From contig JAGIBF010000004.1 in assembly GCA_017744515.1 (NCBI GenBank), forward strand, positions 1 through 64,000: 64,000 bases of DNA, read 5' to 3'. Each line of letters starts with the position of its first letter. Position 1 is the first letter of the stretch. This DNA comes from Niastella sp. GTDB taxonomy: Bacteria > Bacteroidota > Bacteroidia > Chitinophagales > Chitinophagaceae. A model generated the notes under the pieces. It saw nothing but the letters and a program-made list of their open reading frames with translations. It ran no database searches and was not told where the DNA came from. The position numbers and the translations under genes are program-made. Positions 1 to 9,098 of this stretch are shown in pieces.

Positions 1-1407
1 AACCTGACTCCTGTAAGCGCCAGTGATTACCTGCTTTGGAATGCGCCCGGCATGATGTATGATATGCTGACTTTCTATGCGGGTGATTACCGTACTAAAG
101 AGAAATTCCGTTTTGGTGAAGGCCGTAATCCCATTGTGCTGACTACTTCGGTGAGGAATATTGCTTCTTCCATTACTGAAACGGTGCTGGCTCCTACGCG
201 CGAGAACATCAATCAGGCTATCAGTAATTTGTATAACCGCTTTACCAGTGATCCCAATAAAACGGGTAGCCAGTCTTTTATATATTATGGCAGTGCTCTT
301 GAAAACACGGATGAGTTTTTCATGAAAGTAGGCGCCTCTGCCAAATATTTCGGCGGCAGTGTGGACGCCAGTATGGCGGTAGGTAATAAACAAGAATACA
401 AGAGTATGTATTTTGAAGCCACCAAAGAATTGTTTTCTATCGATGCCATGCCTACACAACAGGGCTTTTTCAATGGGCCTGTGGAAGGGGCCCATGCGAT
501 AGGGTATATATCGCAAGCTGTATACGGCGTGAAGGTCATTGGGAAAATAGAGATCAAAAATGTGTCAAACTCCATGGAGGGTAAGCTGAAGGTAGCTTAC
601 GATGCGGGTTTTGCAGGTGGTTCACTAAGCATTGAAAACCTGTCGAAGGAATGCAAGACCGAGTCGAGGGTATTCTTATATGTCGTTGGCGGTACCAGCA
701 ATTCGGTAGTGAGCTGTACCATGAACAATATACAAAGTACCATCGAAAATATTACGCGTAGTGTTACTTATCATACTGCCACGCCATTGCGTGTGCAATT
801 TAGTACCCTCGAAGGGCAGGCCGTGAAGTATGCAGATGTGACTAATAATTTTAATTACGAACGTTGTGTGCCCCCTGCAATAGCGGCTGCGCCCAGAAAG
901 GTAGTCGTCAATACGCATGAGTTCAGGGTGATTGGCAGTGATTGCGATCTGTTCGGCGAAATATGGGTAGAGTTGTGGAGCCCGCGTGGCGGAGACATGA
1001 ACAGGTTCAGGAGAAGTGCCGACAACCGGGTGTTCAAAGCCTCCGAAACACAGGTGGTGAAAAAGAACGAACTATATGGCTATAAATCTAACCGGGAAGT
1101 GCTCTACGACAACATTCCTCCTGAACTATTGGAAGGAGCAGAAGTGCATATCTATTACATGTTGAAAGACCAGGATGATTTTAATGATGACCTGCTGGAG
1201 CAGCGGGGTGGTCATAAAGTAAAAGTGAAAAATCCCAATACCGGACTTGGTGCAGCCGTGACGCCATATTGGGAGTTTTACCGCAGTGAGATCAAACTGA
1301 CGCCGGGTGTAGATCTGCAGGGTTATGATACCGAGTTTGTGGACAGGGGCGATGGCGTGAAAATATCTTTCCGGATCAGGAATGAACCGATGGCGCCGAA
1401 CAAGTAA
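1..1407 (+). CDS. Cholesterol-dependent-cytolysin-like pore-forming protein, 5' end outside window
   Basis: The reading frame is already open at base 1, so the N-terminus lies upstream; 468 residues are visible. The first ~270 follow the order of thiol-activated cytolysin domains 1-3. A stretch resembling the segment before the first transmembrane hairpin (SAKYFGGSVDASMAVGNKQ) is followed by YISQAVYGVKVIGKIEI, which matches the SNVAYGRTIYVKLE type of motif in perfringolysin. A VVGGTSN turn and a final strand region (TPLRVQFSTLEGQAVKYADV) match the end of domain 3. The Trp-rich undecapeptide and domain 4 are not visible. Instead a different C-terminal domain starts near PRKVVVNTHEFRV and contains paired strands and acidic loops. 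This fits the CDC-like group known in Bacteroidota such as Elizabethkingia, whose members form pores without the classical cholesterol-binding domain. The stop is 21 bases before the sensor kinase gene. Family call is confident; target and activity are inferred. Confidence 0.82.
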   Translation, partial: NLTPVSASDYLLWNAPGMMYDMLTFYAGDYRTKEKFRFGEGRNPIVLTTSVRNIASSITETVLAPTRENINQAISNLYNRFTSDPNKTGSQSFIYYGSALENTDEFFMKVGASAKYFGGSVDASMAVGNKQEYKSMYFEATKELFSIDAMPTQQGFFNGPVEGAHAIGYISQAVYGVKVIGKIEIKNVSNSMEGKLKVAYDAGFAGGSLSIENLSKECKTESRVFLYVVGGTSNSVVSCTMNNIQSTIENITRSVTYHTATPLRVQFSTLEGQAVKYADVTNNFNYERCVPPAIAAAPRKVVVNTHEFRVIGSDCDLFGEIWVELWSPRGGDMNRFRRSADNRVFKASETQVVKKNELYGYKSNREVLYDNIPPELLEGAEVHIYYMLKDQDDFNDDLLEQRGGHKVKVKNPNTGLGAAVTPYWEFYRSEIKLTPGVDLQGYDTEFVDRGDGVKISFRIRNEPMAPNK

Positions 1408-1428
1408 AGAAGCGGTACATTTATCGAT

Positions 1429-4380
1429 ATGAAATGGCTGGTCGCAAGTGTCTTTTGTTTAATAGTAAATGCAGTTGTTGGGCAACAACTGCATTTTGAT
1501 ACGTATACTACCAGCAATGGCCTGGTGGCCAATGAGATTCGCTGCATTACCCAGGCTGCCAACGGCTTCATGTATTTTGGTACCCCAGCTGGTGTGACTG
1601 CCTACGATGGCAACCGGTTTCGCAAATACAATTATCACAGTGGCTTCCTCCATTCGCTTGTACAGGACATAGAAGAAGTGGCGCCCGGCGATATTGCTTT
1701 TTTTGCAACTGCCGCCCGCACCAGCTATCATATCCGTAACCAGCGATTAAGTACGGATACCCTGATCGGTGGGCAGCCGGTGCGCAGTCTTTACAAAGCG
1801 CGCGATGGCAGCTTTTTTGCCTGTACGGAGGATGGGCTTTACCGCTATGAACGTGACAAACTCACCCGTATACCTGTTTACGAAGGACAGGAGGATAAGC
1901 CTGAACTGAATTGCATGACGGAGTGGCTGGACAGCTTTGTCGTGATCGGCCGGTCGTTTTTAAGTATCGATGTATTCAATAAATATACCTGGCAGCTCGT
2001 GAGCTCTTCAGTTGCTCCTTACTTCGTGCGTAATCTTTTTGCCGACTCGCATGGAAAGGTATGGATCGGTTGTATAGAAAAGGGGGTGTTGTGTATCGAT
2101 CGTAATTCGGTAGAGGTATCCCGTTTACAATTTGTATCACTCCCTGCATTCTTCGAGGCTTATTCAACTACAGAGTTCAGAAGTACAGTTGAAGACAAGC
2201 AGGGCAACCTGTGGTTGGGAACTGTGGGTAAAGGACTCATTCGTTATCATCCGGCATCGGGCAGGTTTCAGCAAATATCCTCCGCTAACGGTTTAGTGGG
2301 TAACACCGTATTTGTGTTGTACGCCGACCGTGAAGACAATCTTTGGATCGGTTCCAATAATGGCCTTCAAAAACTGGTGTACAAAGATTGGCTGCTTTAT
2401 TCCTCGCGTGATGGCCTGCCAGCCGATCTTGTGTTGGATGTGATAGAACCGGATGGTGGCGGTTTTGTTACTGCGGGCTATTCAGGCCTTGCCTGGATCA
2501 GGCCACAGCAAAAGACTGTTACCTGGAATACGCCTTTTGAGGATAAGACGGTAAACTGTTTGATAAAGAAGGGCAATACCTGTTATGCTCTATCGTCGCA
2601 TACACTGAATGTACTTTCCTTCGATCGCGATATGATCAGGCTGATAAGGTCTTACCCGTTGCGCGGCAATTACCGGACGATGATAGCGTACAAGGACAAT
2701 CTTTTACTGGGTGGCGATAATGTACTGGCAGTATTGCATGATGACCGGGTGCAAGAGAACTCGCTGGCATCGGGTCCCATCAATTGTATGACGGTCGACA
2801 GGAATGGCATATTATGGACGGGGAGTAAAGACAATACTGTTTGTGGCTATCAGATGACGGAACTGCTGCAACCTCAATTGTTGTATACAGCCGGTCATGG
2901 CATCGACGGGGTAGCCGATGAAGTACATTCCATTCTTGCCGATAAGCAGGGCAGGATATGGTACAGTACCGTATTGCATGGACTTTATATGCTAAAGCCG
3001 GATGGCGGAGAATTTCTTGAAGGGCTGCATCTGTCTATACAAGGTGGCATGAGTGATAATACCTGCAGAGGGCTATTGCTGTATAACGATACTACATTGC
3101 TGGCTGGTACAGGCGCCGGGCTCGACAGGGTAATTATCTCTCTTTCTTCAAACAGGTATTCTGTGGTGCCGGTGAGTACTTATTATGATTTTTCGAGTAC
3201 GGTATATACGATCAAGCCTGGTAAGGGCCGTTCTTTATTGTTGGGGACAGAATCGGGGTTGATGCAGTTGCCCGGCATTGCTACGGATAAACAGGATGCG
3301 CGACGTCTGCCCGTTTACTTTACTTCTTTCAGTCTGCTGAATAATGCAGATTCTGTTATCGATGTTAACCGGCCTGTTCACTTGTCTTATGATCAAAGTA
3401 GTTTCACGATCGACTTTGCTTCGCCTGGTTTTGTCAATGAGCGGGCATTGCGGTATATGTATCGCCTGCAGGGTGGGCGACAGTCTTCGTGGAGTGAACC
3501 TACCTCCAGCGGCAGTGTCACTTTTTCCAATTTGCCGCCTGGCAAGTTCCTGCTCGAAGTAAAGGCAATGGATATCAATAACCGTCTTTCTACAGCTACT
3601 GCTGCTTTGTCTATCAATGTGGCTACTCCTTTCTGGCAAAGGGCCTGGTTCCTGTTGCTGGTGTTGTTGTCGGTTGGGTTGATCGTTTATCTATTGATCA
3701 GGAGGAGGGTAGCGAATATCCGCCGGCAGGCTGCCTTGAAACAAAAGGTGGCGGAGACGGAGATGATGGCATTACGGGCACAGATGAACCCGCATTTTAT
3801 TTTCAATTGCATCAGTAGTATCGATAATTTCATCCAGGATAATGATAGGGAGAATGCATCCGGCTGGCTCAATAAGTTTGCCCGCCTGATCCGCAATATT
3901 CTCGACAGCAGTAAAACGGACAGTATTCCTTTCTGGAAGGATTGGGAAACTTTGCGGTTGTATATAGAGCTGGAACAATTGCGCAGTGATGGACAGTATA
4001 GTGTGGAACTCGAAGCTGATGATGCTTTGCTGAATGGTCACTACCGCATTCCGCCACTTATCGCACAGCCTTATATAGAGAATGCCATTCATCATGGTCT
4101 TAAGCACCGGCGTGACCGGGAGGGTAAGTTGCATATCGAGGCGTTGCTGCTGGATGGCGTATTGGAATACCGCATTACCGATAATGGTATCGGACGGACA
4201 GCTTCGGCGGCATTAAATGGGGTCAACAAGTTGCGGCATAATAGTTATGGCATGCAGATGAGCCGGGAACGTATTGCTTTATTCAATGAGCAGGGTGGGC
4301 AGGATGCGGTTATTACCGATCTTTATGATGAAGCGGGTGCCGCTTCGGGCACCATGGTACGGGTAATTCTTTTTGTATAA
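1429..4380 (+). CDS. Two-component propeller sensor histidine kinase (LytS-type)
   Basis: Membrane sensor kinase of 983 residues. A signal peptide (MKWLVASVFCLIVNAVVGQ) is followed by about 650 residues of Reg_prop-type propeller repeats, seen as recurring units such as DKQGNLWLGTVGKGL and DREDNLWIGSNNGLQ. A Y_Y_Y immunoglobulin-like domain lies near residues 670-735 (MYRLQGG... NLPPGKFLLEVKA). One transmembrane helix lies near 740-760 (WFLLLVLLSVGLIVYLLI). The cytoplasmic part is a LytS-class kinase: H-box MNPHFIFN with its His near residue 789, N-box IENAIHHGLKH near 882 and G-box DNGIGR near 917. The input domain is therefore outside the cytoplasmic membrane and presumably reads a periplasmic ligand. 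It directly precedes its response regulator, so the two form a pair. The ligand cannot be deduced. Confidence 0.93.
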   Translation: MKWLVASVFCLIVNAVVGQQLHFDTYTTSNGLVANEIRCITQAANGFMYFGTPAGVTAYDGNRFRKYNYHSGFLHSLVQDIEEVAPGDIAFFATAARTSYHIRNQRLSTDTLIGGQPVRSLYKARDGSFFACTEDGLYRYERDKLTRIPVYEGQEDKPELNCMTEWLDSFVVIGRSFLSIDVFNKYTWQLVSSSVAPYFVRNLFADSHGKVWIGCIEKGVLCIDRNSVEVSRLQFVSLPAFFEAYSTTEFRSTVEDKQGNLWLGTVGKGLIRYHPASGRFQQISSANGLVGNTVFVLYADREDNLWIGSNNGLQKLVYKDWLLYSSRDGLPADLVLDVIEPDGGGFVTAGYSGLAWIRPQQKTVTWNTPFEDKTVNCLIKKGNTCYALSSHTLNVLSFDRDMIRLIRSYPLRGNYRTMIAYKDNLLLGGDNVLAVLHDDRVQENSLASGPINCMTVDRNGILWTGSKDNTVCGYQMTELLQPQLLYTAGHGIDGVADEVHSILADKQGRIWYSTVLHGLYMLKPDGGEFLEGLHLSIQGGMSDNTCRGLLLYNDTTLLAGTGAGLDRVIISLSSNRYSVVPVSTYYDFSSTVYTIKPGKGRSLLLGTESGLMQLPGIATDKQDARRLPVYFTSFSLLNNADSVIDVNRPVHLSYDQSSFTIDFASPGFVNERALRYMYRLQGGRQSSWSEPTSSGSVTFSNLPPGKFLLEVKAMDINNRLSTATAALSINVATPFWQRAWFLLLVLLSVGLIVYLLIRRRVANIRRQAALKQKVAETEMMALRAQMNPHFIFNCISSIDNFIQDNDRENASGWLNKFARLIRNILDSSKTDSIPFWKDWETLRLYIELEQLRSDGQYSVELEADDALLNGHYRIPPLIAQPYIENAIHHGLKHRRDREGKLHIEALLLDGVLEYRITDNGIGRTASAALNGVNKLRHNSYGMQMSRERIALFNEQGGQDAVITDLYDEAGAASGTMVRVILFV

Positions 4381-4390
4381 TACGGATAGT

Positions 4391-5158
4391 ATGAACAGGT
4401 TGATGGCTATATTGATCGATGATGAGCGTAACAGCCGTGAGGCGTTGCACAAGAAAATACTGACTCATTGCCACGATATCGATATCGTGGCTCAATGTGC
4501 CAATGGTGAAGAAGGATTGGTGGCGATTGCTGCACATAGGCCTGCTATTGTGTTCCTCGATATCGAGATGCCGCGCATGAATGGCTTTGCTATGTTGCAA
4601 CAGTTGCCTGAGCAATCTTTCGAACTGATCTTTACCACTGCTTTCAACCAGTATGCCATTCAGGCTATCCGCTTTGCGGCGCTCGATTATCTGGTGAAGC
4701 CGGTAGATGTGCAGGAACTGATCAATGCTGTGGCGCGTGTGCGGGAAAAGCGGTTGCATTCTTTTACGGCAAAGCAACTGGCTATCCTGGCCGAACATTT
4801 TTCCGGTAGCCGGCAAAGGCCTGATAAGATAGCCGTATCTACCGCTGCCGGTCTGGAGATCCTCGACCTGGATGCTATTGTGTATCTGGAGGCAACAGGC
4901 AATTATACCCATATTCATTTGAAGGAAGGCAAGCCATTGCTGGCGTCAAAAACGCTGAAGGAGTTTGAGGACATGTTGCCGGCAGATAGGTTCTTCCGCA
5001 TCCACAATGCTTCGTTGTTGAATGTGGCTTTTATTAAAAAGTACAACAAAGGTGAAGGCGGCCAGGTTGTATTGCACAATGGGGTAGTGCTGGATGTAGC
5101 CCGTCGCCGCAAGGATGAGTTGCTGCAACTGATACAGTCTTTTGCCTCAAGGATTTAA
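4391..5158 (+). CDS. LytTR-family response regulator, partner of the upstream kinase
   Basis: Response regulator of 255 residues. The receiver has the acidic pair in MAILIDDE (Asp10, Asp11), phospho-acceptor Asp57 in VFLDIEMPR and the switch Lys in LDYLVKPVD. A LytTR DNA-binding domain occupies the C-terminal ~105 residues (IVYLEATGNYTHIHL, then FFRIHNASLLNV). The ATG at 4391 is chosen because the receiver begins right after it. A TTG at 4373 would overlap the end of the kinase gene and add six non-conserved residues. The 10-base gap to the kinase indicates one transcript. Targets are unknown, but the cytolysin-like gene immediately upstream of the pair is an obvious candidate. Confidence 0.93.
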   Translation: MNRLMAILIDDERNSREALHKKILTHCHDIDIVAQCANGEEGLVAIAAHRPAIVFLDIEMPRMNGFAMLQQLPEQSFELIFTTAFNQYAIQAIRFAALDYLVKPVDVQELINAVARVREKRLHSFTAKQLAILAEHFSGSRQRPDKIAVSTAAGLEILDLDAIVYLEATGNYTHIHLKEGKPLLASKTLKEFEDMLPADRFFRIHNASLLNVAFIKKYNKGEGGQVVLHNGVVLDVARRRKDELLQLIQSFASRI

Positions 5159-5162
5159 GTGC

Positions 5163-5192
5163 TTTGTTTTCAGCTTATTTGGTTTATTTTTG
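5163..5192 (+). promoter_or_regulatory. Probable sigma-A promoter of the FKBP gene
   Basis: TTTG at 5163-5166 is followed after 18 bases by TATTTTTG at 5185-5192. This matches the Bacteroidota -33/-7 pattern (TTTG, then TAnnTTTG). The element lies just after the regulator's stop codon and 16 bases before the FKBP start codon. Confidence 0.6.
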
Positions 5193-5208
5193 CCGGAAAT
5201 TATAAGTC

Positions 5209-5643
5209 ATGGGTATCGCTGATAAATTATTCCAATTGAAGAATGAAAAAGCCGCTGCCAACCTGAAAGCAGGGCAGGAGTTTCTGGAAGCCAATAAACA
5301 AAAGCCGGGTGTTGTGAGTCTGCCCAGCGGGCTTCAATACGAGATCATTGCGGAAGGTACAGGTCCTAAGCCTGCTGCCACTAATAAAGTTACCTGTCAT
5401 TATCACGGCACGCTGATCGATGGTACTGTGTTCGACAGTTCTGTAAAGCGTGGGCAGCCTGCTACTTTTCCGCTCAACATGGTGATCAAAGGCTGGACTG
5501 AAGGTTTGCAGTTGATGCCTCAGGGCAGCAAATGGCGTTTCTTCATCCCTGCCGATCTTGGTTATGGCGACAGGCAGGTGAGTGCGCAGATCGGACCGAA
5601 CAGTACGCTCATTTTTGAAGTAGAGCTGTTGGGCATCTCCTAA
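5209..5643 (+). CDS. FKBP-type peptidyl-prolyl cis-trans isomerase
   Basis: Protein of 144 residues. An N-terminal helical region (GQEFLEANKQKPG) of the kind found in FklB/Mip-like isomerases leads into one complete FKBP domain, about residues 45-144. Recognisable elements are VTCHYHGTLIDGTVFDSS, the FPLNMVIKGWTEGL active-site strand, and IPADLGYG before the final strand LIFEVELLGI. No signal peptide or lipobox is seen, so it is likely cytoplasmic. It has its own promoter and terminator and so looks monocistronic. It would speed prolyl-bond isomerisation during folding. No tie to its neighbours is evident. Confidence 0.93.
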   Translation: MGIADKLFQLKNEKAAANLKAGQEFLEANKQKPGVVSLPSGLQYEIIAEGTGPKPAATNKVTCHYHGTLIDGTVFDSSVKRGQPATFPLNMVIKGWTEGLQLMPQGSKWRFFIPADLGYGDRQVSAQIGPNSTLIFEVELLGIS

Positions 5644-5667
5644 GATTATATTCATAGCATAATACCC

Positions 5668-5700
5668 AAATCCCCCGACCAATTAATGGTCGGGGGATTT
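5668..5700 (+). terminator. Rho-independent-type terminator after the FKBP gene
   Basis: A perfect 14-base stem (AAATCCCCCGACCA at 5668-5681 with its complement at 5687-5700) closes a five-base loop and is followed by GTTTT. It lies 24 bases after the FKBP stop codon. Confidence 0.85.
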
Positions 5701-5858
5701 GTTTTATGGTGGAGGGTGTTTAGCGGACGGTACCTAAAGGAGGCCGGAAATACAGCTACTACACAGGTACTACAAGAGATCAGTGTATGACTGCGATGAA
5801 TTGTACAACTACTACATCAGTACTTCATTAATCCCACATTTGTCACATCGATAATGGC

Positions 5859-5941
5859 TTACTAAAACGTATTCGTAAACGTTTTAGTAAATAAATACGG
5901 CCTTTTCTGAAAACGATTCCAGCTTTTTTCATCAAGTTTGA
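5859..5941 (+). promoter_or_regulatory. LacI-type operator region upstream of susC, duplicated at 50.4 kb
   Basis: In the 332-base gap between FKBP and susC, the first half after the terminator shows nothing I recognise. The second half carries a perfect 12-base inverted repeat, TTACTAAAACGT (5859-5870) and ACGTTTTAGTAA (5879-5890). The right arm contains the palindromic core AAACGTTT at 5877-5884, typical of LacI-family operators. Then comes an imperfect palindrome CTGAAAACGATTCCAG at 5907-5922. The 35 bases 5907-5941 are identical to 50397-50431 in front of the LacI-type gene, and the AAACGTTT-AGTAAATAAAT segment is also shared. This implies common control of SusCD and the lyase/LacI block. 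The regulator is inferred to be the LacI protein encoded at 50.6 kb. Confidence 0.72.
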
Positions 5942-5975
5942 GTCAGCTATATTCTAACAAATAAACTGATTGCTT

Positions 5976-8900
5976 ATGCCACAGACTCTCCTTCTGCGGA
6001 CAAAGATCCCTTTGTCCCTATTACTCCTTCTTTTTGTTTGTTTATTAAGCCCTTTCTTTTCACAGGCTCAACTGAAAACGATTTCAGGAACAGTGAAAGA
6101 TGAAGCAGGCGCTCCTTTACCGGACATATCTGTTACGGTACAAGGTTCTACCACAGGTACCAAGACGAATGATAACGGTACTTTCACGATCAGTGCGGTA
6201 CCCGGGGCGCGGGTGACCTTTTCTTCGACGAATCATGATGCGGTTACTATCACAGTGGATGATCGATCCGTATACGAGATCAGCCTGAAGCAAAAGGTTT
6301 CTGCGATGAATGATGTGGTGGTGGTAGGTTATGGCCGCCAGAAAAAGGTAAATCTGGTAGGTGCTGTCGGTACGGTGAATGTCGATGAAAAGATGACCGG
6401 CCGTGCTATTCCAAACATTTCTTCCGGCCTTAGTGGTCTGGTGCCTGGTCTTGCTGCCAACCAAACTTCCGGCATGGCAGGCAGGAACAATGCTGCGCTG
6501 TTGATCCGCGGTTTGGGTACAACGAACAATTCCAGCCCGCTGGTGGTAGTGGATGGTATGCCTGACGTTGATATCAACCGCATCAACGTGAATGATATCG
6601 AAACGATCTCGGTATTGAAGGATGCGACTTCTGCTTCGGTATATGGTTCCCGCGCGGCCAATGGAGTTATTCTCATCACCACCCGCTCCGGTAAAGGTAA
6701 CCGGAAGACTGCCATCAACTTTGTAAGCAACTCTGCGCTGACGAAGCCTACGAAGGCTTTTGATTTCATGGCCGATTATCCCCGTTCACTGACTTTGCAG
6801 CAACGCAGGGAGAGTGTAGGTACTGCACCTGCCAACCTGTTGTTCAGAAATGGTACGATCGATCAGTGGATGGCGCTTGGTATGATCGATCCGCTGCGTT
6901 ATCCCAATACGGACTGGTGGGATATCATTCTGCAGGATGGTTATTTTCAAAACTATAACCTGTCAGCCTCTGGTGGCAATGATAAGTCCAACTTCTTTGC
7001 TTCTATTGGTATGAAGGATGAGCGTGGCCTGCAGATCAACAATGATTATCAGCAGTACAATGCTCGTTTCAATTTCGATTATAAGATACGCGACAATATC
7101 AATACGGGTGTTCGCTTCAATGGCAACTGGTCTAAAACAACTTATGCGCTGGCTGAAGGTTTTACCGATCCAGATGGTAACAATACTGCTGGCTTTGACA
7201 TGCAATATGCCATTGCCGGTATCACGCCTTATGACCCTGTATCTGGTTATTTTGGTGGTGTAATGGCGCGCAGTGAGGACCCACAGGCTTATAACCCGTA
7301 TGTGGTGTACCAGAATATGCTGACGCGTGAAAACCGCCAGGAAGCCAACACGACCATGTATATCGACTGGACGCCTGTAAAGGGACTTACGGCCAGGCTC
7401 GATTATGCGTTGAACTATTACAATCAGTTCCGTGAACAGGCCAATATCCCTGCACAGGCTTTCAACTTCCAAACAAATGCTTTAGGGTCACGTGTGTATG
7501 TGGGACCTAATGCGCCTATCGTGAACCAGACGAATACCGGTTATAAAACGATGATGAATGCACGGTTGAATTACGGGATTACCATCGCTGGCGAACATGA
7601 AATTTCTGCGCTTGCAGTATATAGTGAAGAGTATTGGTACGATCGTTTCCAGGGGTCTTCGCGTAATGACCGTCTTCACCCTTCTCTTACAGAAGTGGAT
7701 GCGGCGCTTACCGATATTCAGAGCACAGGTGGTAACTCCAGTACGGAAGGTCTTCGTTCCTACATTGGCCGTCTGAATTATACAGCGTTTGGCAAGTACC
7801 TGCTGGAGGGTAACTTCCGGATAGATGGTTCGTCCAAGTTTATCAAAGGTGATCGTTATGGTTTCTTCCCCTCTGTAGCCCTTGGCTGGCGTTTTACGGA
7901 GGAGGACTTCCTGAAGCCGCTTACCAATAGCTGGCTCAGCAATGGTAAGTTGCGGTTTTCATATGGTAGTCTCGGTAACAACAGTGGGGTAGGCCGTTAC
8001 GAGCAACAGGCTACGCTGGCCTCCAGCCCTTACATCATCGGTGGCGTGGTGAATCGTGGTTTTGTAAACCGTAAGCTGGTAAACCTCGATCTTACCTGGG
8101 AAGAGGCGAAGGTGGCGAACATAGGTCTCGAGCTTGGCTTTTTCAATAACCGGCTTACTGCAGAGCTCGATTTGTATGACCGGCTTACATCGGGCCTGAA
8201 CCGTCCTTCAGATCTGTCGATTCATCTTTCCGGTGCTTACAATGCGCCGCGCCGCAACATCGGTGAGTTGCGCAACCGTGGTGTTGAATTGACGCTTACC
8301 TGGAAGGATCGTGTCGGGGGGCTCAATTACAGCCTTACTGCCAATGGTTCATACAATCGTACAAGATTGGAGCAATGGAACCAGCAGATCAATCCCGGCG
8401 GTACCAATGGTGGTGATAACATTTTCATCAATATGCCTTATGATTTTGTCTATGCTTATCAGGCTATCGGTATTGCTCAAACCTGGGAAGATGTGTATAA
8501 GGCTACTCCGCAAGGCGCACAGCCTGGTGATATCCTCCGCAAGGACCTGAATGGTGATGGACGTATAGATGGTGCTGATCGTAAAGCGTATACCAACTTC
8601 CAGAACAGCCGGCCTACTACGTATTTCTCTTTGCAGGGTTCTGCCAGCTACAAAGGTTTTGACCTGGTATTCCTGTTGCAGGGCGCTTCAGGCCGCAAGG
8701 ATTTTTGGCTCACTGCATTCAATAATACCAACTTCGGCAACTCCCGCTATGCAACTACCTGGGATCACTGGAACAAGCCCTGGAGTTTGGATAACCGAAA
8801 TGGTGACTGGCCACGTCTTGGTGGCAGTGGTGGTAACCGTGAGAACTCCACTTTCTGGCTGGATGATATGAGCTACCTGCGGGTAAAGAACGTTCAGTTG

Positions 8901-9086
8901 GGTTATTCTCTGCCCGGCAGTATCCTGCGCAGGTTGCATGTGAGCAGTCTGCGGATTGCCGGCTCGGCTGAAAACCTTGCGACCATTACTTCCTACAGGG
9001 GGCTTGATCCCGAGAAGATTGGTAACAACAATAACCTGTACCCGATCAATAAATCCTATTCTCTGGCTATTATGCTGGGTTTATAA
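5976..9086 (+). CDS. SusC/RagA-family TonB-dependent outer-membrane receptor
   Basis: Outer-membrane transporter of 1036 residues that moves oligosaccharides into the periplasm using TonB energy. A signal peptide ends near FFSQAQ. A carboxypeptidase-D-like regulatory domain follows (ISGTVKDEAGAPLPDISVTV). Next is the SusC signature DVVVVGYGRQKKVNLVGAV and the plug (LLIRGLGTTNNSSPLVVVDG, VLKDATSASVYGSRAANGVI). The remainder is a 22-strand-type barrel ending in a hydrophobic final strand (SLAIMLGL). Length is normal for the family. The ATG at 5976 starts a clean signal peptide; a TTG at 5970 would add only two residues. It is followed by susD after 12 bases. The upstream operator matches the one near the lyase operon, so its substrate is probably a uronic-acid oligosaccharide. 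Confidence 0.96.
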   Translation: MPQTLLLRTKIPLSLLLLLFVCLLSPFFSQAQLKTISGTVKDEAGAPLPDISVTVQGSTTGTKTNDNGTFTISAVPGARVTFSSTNHDAVTITVDDRSVYEISLKQKVSAMNDVVVVGYGRQKKVNLVGAVGTVNVDEKMTGRAIPNISSGLSGLVPGLAANQTSGMAGRNNAALLIRGLGTTNNSSPLVVVDGMPDVDINRINVNDIETISVLKDATSASVYGSRAANGVILITTRSGKGNRKTAINFVSNSALTKPTKAFDFMADYPRSLTLQQRRESVGTAPANLLFRNGTIDQWMALGMIDPLRYPNTDWWDIILQDGYFQNYNLSASGGNDKSNFFASIGMKDERGLQINNDYQQYNARFNFDYKIRDNINTGVRFNGNWSKTTYALAEGFTDPDGNNTAGFDMQYAIAGITPYDPVSGYFGGVMARSEDPQAYNPYVVYQNMLTRENRQEANTTMYIDWTPVKGLTARLDYALNYYNQFREQANIPAQAFNFQTNALGSRVYVGPNAPIVNQTNTGYKTMMNARLNYGITIAGEHEISALAVYSEEYWYDRFQGSSRNDRLHPSLTEVDAALTDIQSTGGNSSTEGLRSYIGRLNYTAFGKYLLEGNFRIDGSSKFIKGDRYGFFPSVALGWRFTEEDFLKPLTNSWLSNGKLRFSYGSLGNNSGVGRYEQQATLASSPYIIGGVVNRGFVNRKLVNLDLTWEEAKVANIGLELGFFNNRLTAELDLYDRLTSGLNRPSDLSIHLSGAYNAPRRNIGELRNRGVELTLTWKDRVGGLNYSLTANGSYNRTRLEQWNQQINPGGTNGGDNIFINMPYDFVYAYQAIGIAQTWEDVYKATPQGAQPGDILRKDLNGDGRIDGADRKAYTNFQNSRPTTYFSLQGSASYKGFDLVFLLQGASGRKDFWLTAFNNTNFGNSRYATTWDHWNKPWSLDNRNGDWPRLGGSGGNRENSTFWLDDMSYLRVKNVQLGYSLPGSILRRLHVSSLRIAGSAENLATITSYRGLDPEKIGNNNNLYPINKSYSLAIMLGL

Positions 9087-9098
9087 AATTGCTGCAAT

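Noticed and set aside
5859-5890. Perfect inverted repeat considered as a terminator
   Set aside because: The arms are AT-rich with no T run after the second arm, and a good terminator already follows FKBP. The AAACGTTT core and upstream-of-susC position fit an operator better.
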